From assembly GCA_903868035.1 (NCBI GenBank), contig CAIPTQ010000033.1, forward strand, positions 1 through 5,314: a stretch of 5,314 bases of DNA, in the 5' to 3' direction. This DNA comes from an uncultured Phycisphaerales bacterium. Its GTDB lineage: Bacteria; Planctomycetota; Phycisphaerae; WQYP01. Positions within the stretch are counted from its first letter, which is position 1. The number at the start of each line of letters is the position of its first letter. Made by a program: the position numbers and the translations under genes. The notes beneath the pieces are model-generated. The model was not told where the DNA came from, did no database searches, and saw only the letters and a list, made by a program, of their open reading frames with translations. Positions 4,077 through 5,314 of this stretch are shown here, in pieces.

Positions 4077-4466
4077 ATGAAGCTGGGACACATCACGCTT
4101 CGCACCGCGCCGCTGCTGGCCTGGGTTATCGACCGCATGCGCCTCGAGCTGCGCGTGCCGGCGGCGGCGGAAGTGGCGGCGGTGAATGTATACCGGCGCT
4201 GGCAAATGGGCATCATCGGGCACAACGTCTGCTTCGGCGTGGCCATCGCCCTCCGCGTGGGGGACTGGACGGCGCTGGTGATGGAGAAGAACGCCCGCGC
4301 GGCGATCGAGACGATCGGGGGGGCGTGGGTGGAGCAGGGACGGACGCAAAACATGGGCAAGTTGCCCATGCCACAACAGGACAACATGGGCAAGCCGCCC
4401 ATGCTACGAAAGGAGACACATGAGAACGAAGTGGATGATGGCGGCGGATTCTCCACCTGCGACTGA
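4077..4466 (+). CDS. Hypothetical protein with a repeat-encoded tail (129 aa)
   Basis: The ATG is well supported by AGGAG with a 7-nt spacer. Residues 1-90 form a plausible compact protein: LRTAPLLAWVIDRMRLELRV (8-27), an alanine-rich helix to RRWQMGIIGHNVCFGVAIAL (40-59), then 'DWTALVMEKNARAAIETIGGAW'. I do not recognise the family, and no catalytic motif stands out. The segments are amphipathic, with no confident membrane helix. Residues 92-111 (NMGKLPMPQQDNMGKPPMLR) are the direct translation of two palindromic repeats, so the natural C-terminus probably lay near residue 90. The remaining ETHENEVDDGGGFSTCD is likely out-of-frame read-through into the start of the next small gene. Confidence 0.65.
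   Translation: MKLGHITLRTAPLLAWVIDRMRLELRVPAAAEVAAVNVYRRWQMGIIGHNVCFGVAIALRVGDWTALVMEKNARAAIETIGGAWVEQGRTQNMGKLPMPQQDNMGKPPMLRKETHENEVDDGGGFSTCD
4351..4375 (+). repeat. Palindromic interspersed repeat, copy 6
   Basis: The core CATGGGCAAGTTGCCCATG (4352-4370) is a perfect 9-bp stem around a single G, followed by CCACA. It lies inside the open frame of the 4077 gene. Confidence 0.85.
4384..4408 (+). repeat. Palindromic interspersed repeat, copy 7
   Basis: The core CATGGGCAAGCCGCCCATG (4385-4403) is followed by CTACG. The stem is only 7 bp because the two inner positions are mismatched (A/C and A/C). It looks like a hybrid, with the left half of copy 6 and the right half of copy 3. It also lies in the frame of the 4077 gene and ends three nt before the ribosome binding site of the 4420 small frame. 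Confidence 0.8.
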
Positions 4467-4530
4467 GGATGAGGAGCCGGAACGATGGGATGGGATGGGA
4501 CTGGCAAAGAGAGAAGGAACGGGCGGTTGA
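4420..4530 (+). CDS. Possible small protein (36 aa)
   Basis: The sequence AAAGGAGACAC leads into an ATG, giving one of the best ribosome binding sites in the window. The product is MRTKWMMAADSPPATEDEEP followed by ERWDGMGLAKREGTGG; it is acidic in the middle and resembles no family I know. It overlaps the tail of the 4077 frame by 47 nt. Since that tail is repeat-derived, the 4420 frame may be the original gene and the overlap secondary. It may itself be cut short, as the sequence after it is repeat-rich. Confidence 0.38.
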   Translation: MRTKWMMAADSPPATEDEEPERWDGMGLAKREGTGG

Positions 4531-4537
4531 GTGGATG

Positions 4538-4560
4538 GTGGGCGAGTACACCCACCCTAC
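4538..4560 (+). repeat. Short palindromic repeat, second family
   Basis: GTGGGCG (4538-4544) and CACCCAC (4549-4555) pair around AGTA with one G-U-type mismatch, and CCTAC follows. From memory, the reverse complement (GTAGGGTGGGTGTACTCGCC) is a recurrent interspersed element in planctomycete-like sequences. Only one copy occurs in this window. Confidence 0.5.
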
Positions 4561-4683
4561 ATTAAGACTGGCAACTATGCGAATGGCAGAAACAGTCCGG
4601 GCTGGTTTGGCGGTGCGACGGGCCTGCGGCGCCCTCTTCTTTCCCAGTCTGTGCAAGGGCGCGGATGCGAGCCGGGATGCATC

Positions 4684-4704
4684 TCGCCTCCTCGGTGGAG
4701 GCGA
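4684..4704 (+). promoter_or_regulatory. Compact 8-bp hairpin upstream of the 4736 gene
   Basis: TCGCCTCC (4684-4691) pairs perfectly with GGAGGCGA (4697-4704) around TCGGT. The tail, CCGGACTTTATC, is too weak in T for a standard terminator. It lies 31 bp before the start codon, so a role in mRNA stability or translation is equally possible. Confidence 0.4.
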
Positions 4705-4735
4705 CCGGACTTTATCATAAATACAGGGAGCTGCG

Positions 4736-5128
4736 ATGTCTCAAAATGTGAAACTGGGGTTAGATGCGTTGATGCTGCTGGACAAGGGCGTGCTGGCGGT
4801 TGTCTTTGAGCGCGAAGTGGCGCACGTGGTGCGAGACTGCGACGATCGTCCGCTGGATGACCGGCCGAGGAAAATCTCCATCGAGTTCTCCTTCATCCCC
4901 GTGGTGGATAAGAGCGGCACGGGCACGGTGGGACTGGAGAGCGTAGTCGTGGACGCGCAGATCCAGAGCAGTTTGCCCAAGCGGCGCAGCAAGCAGTTCC
5001 ACATGACCGCGCACCAGGATGGCTCGCTCTCCTTCCACCCCGAGCTGCCCGAGGACCCCGAGGGCGATGCCCTGTACGACCAGGATGTCATCGACCGGGA
5101 GACTGGCGAGGTGAAACCTGGCCAGTGA
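4736..5128 (+). CDS. Phage-type conserved hypothetical protein (130 aa)
   Basis: GGGAG lies five bases before the ATG. The N-terminal helix 'LGLDALMLLDKGVLAVVFEREVAHVVRDCDDRP' (8-39) is followed by 'RPRKISIEFSFIPVVD' (43-58), a beta strand pair through 'ESVVVDAQIQSSLPKRRSKQ' (68-87), and 'DGSLSFHPELPED' (95-107). From memory, this order (helix ending in '.DC.DRP', then 'R.I...F...PV', then '..SS.PK+.S', then 'G.L.F.P') matches a recurring unnamed protein of prophage-like clusters, often close to recombination or nuclease genes. The function is unknown. The acidic C-terminus (105-130) looks disordered. It is followed by a further co-directional gene after 52 nt. Confidence 0.75.
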   Translation: MSQNVKLGLDALMLLDKGVLAVVFEREVAHVVRDCDDRPLDDRPRKISIEFSFIPVVDKSGTGTVGLESVVVDAQIQSSLPKRRSKQFHMTAHQDGSLSFHPELPEDPEGDALYDQDVIDRETGEVKPGQ

Positions 5129-5180
5129 CCCGGCGGCGCGGATGTGTTTACGAGTAGAGCTTTTGAAGGAAAGGATTGTC

Positions 5181-5314
5181 ATGAGCAAGGAAGAAGCGAT
5201 TGCAACGCCGGGCAAGTACCCAGGCGACGGGATCGGCGCTGCGGTGGCGCAGATCGTGGAGGTGGCCCAGGAGGCCCTGGTCAACCGCGTGCGCTTGGTG
5301 ACGGATACGCCGGA
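5181..5314 (+). CDS. Phage-type hypothetical protein, partial
   Basis: The ATG at 5181 is preceded by GAAGGAAAGGATTGTC, which provides AAGGA and AGGA at acceptable distances. The first 44 residues are visible: a flexible start (MSKEEAIATPGKYPGDGIGA), a helix (AAVAQIVEVAQEALVNR) and 'VRLVTDTP' before the window ends. The position behind the 4736 gene, and a helix followed by a strand carrying a short charged motif, faintly recall the start of phage DUF2303 (YfdQ-like) proteins. I would not assign it on this evidence. Confidence 0.6.
   Translation, partial: MSKEEAIATPGKYPGDGIGAAVAQIVEVAQEALVNRVRLVTDTP

Larger units (their letters stand above)
4531..4735 (+). other. 205-bp non-coding stretch with several hairpins
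   Basis: No credible gene is seen here. The open frame at 4469-4720 runs through hairpins and has no ribosome binding site. The stretch holds a GTGGGCG...CACCCAC repeat (4538-4555), a GCGCCCT/AGGGCGC hairpin with a 20-nt loop (4629-4662), and a perfect 8-bp TCGCCTCC/GGAGGCGA hairpin with a 5-nt loop (4684-4704). After these comes an AT-rich patch, TTTATCATAAAT (4711-4722), that could contain a -10 element for the next gene. Confidence 0.5.

Noticed and set aside
3723..4408. A CRISPR-like array of palindromic repeats
   Set aside because: The repeats are short, unevenly spaced (29 bp, 599 bp, 33 bp starts apart), lie partly inside a gene, and no cas gene is seen.
3885..4555. Minus-strand frames containing stretches such as MGGLPMLSCCGMGNLPM
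   Set aside because: These are translations of the palindromic repeats on the opposite strand, overlapping well-supported plus-strand genes.
4469..4720. An 83-aa open frame between the 4420 and 4736 genes
   Set aside because: It has no ribosome binding site, crosses several hairpins and shows no protein-like pattern; composition suggests chance.

Overview
The window reads as a prophage-like or phage-derived accessory region from a high-GC bacterium, most likely a planctomycete (Phycisphaerae-like). Two things point there. Most genes are short, closely packed, unnamed phage-type proteins. The spacers also carry several families of short interspersed repeats, including seven same-orientation copies of a CATGGGC-N5-GCCCATG hairpin, a kind of repeat I associate with planctomycete genomes and metagenome bins. 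The taxonomic call is an inference; no rRNA or housekeeping marker is present.

Layout. (1) 1-880, minus strand: a phage-type hypothetical protein (262-831) with its own promoter and a good ribosome binding site. It overlaps by 8 nt a tandem SANT/Myb-like helix-turn-helix protein (1-269) that runs off the left edge. (2) 881-1009: a divergent spacer with one palindromic repeat and a long imperfect inverted repeat. (3) 1010-2313, plus strand: a 213-aa parallel beta-helix protein with no visible ribosome binding site, a G-quadruplex-like G-tract array, an 81-aa hypothetical protein and a 123-aa phage-type hypothetical protein. (4) 2314-2374: a convergent spacer centred on a palindromic repeat. 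(5) 2375-3089, minus strand: a single-pass membrane-anchored protein (2375-2881), preceded by an XRE-like HTH reading frame that seems to have lost its C-terminal half. (6) 3090-3201: an AT-rich divergent control region with a good plus-strand promoter. (7) 3202-5314, plus strand: a ribbon-helix-helix protein overlapping an XRE regulator, two stacked terminator-like hairpins, two palindromic repeats, then a run of small phage-type genes (3819, 4077, 4420, 4736 and a partial gene at 5181).

Working model: 3090-3201 resembles the divergent repressor/antirepressor control region of a temperate phage or integrative element. The RHH/XRE pair would control rightward early genes, and the stacked hairpins at 3600-3718 would separate the regulators from the rest of that run. 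No integrase, terminase, capsid, portal or replication gene is visible, so the prophage reading rests on gene style and on family resemblance recalled from memory. The most informative non-coding signal is the palindromic repeat family: paired changes in its stem show that the hairpin itself is conserved, and two of its copies are read as protein at the end of the 4077 gene.
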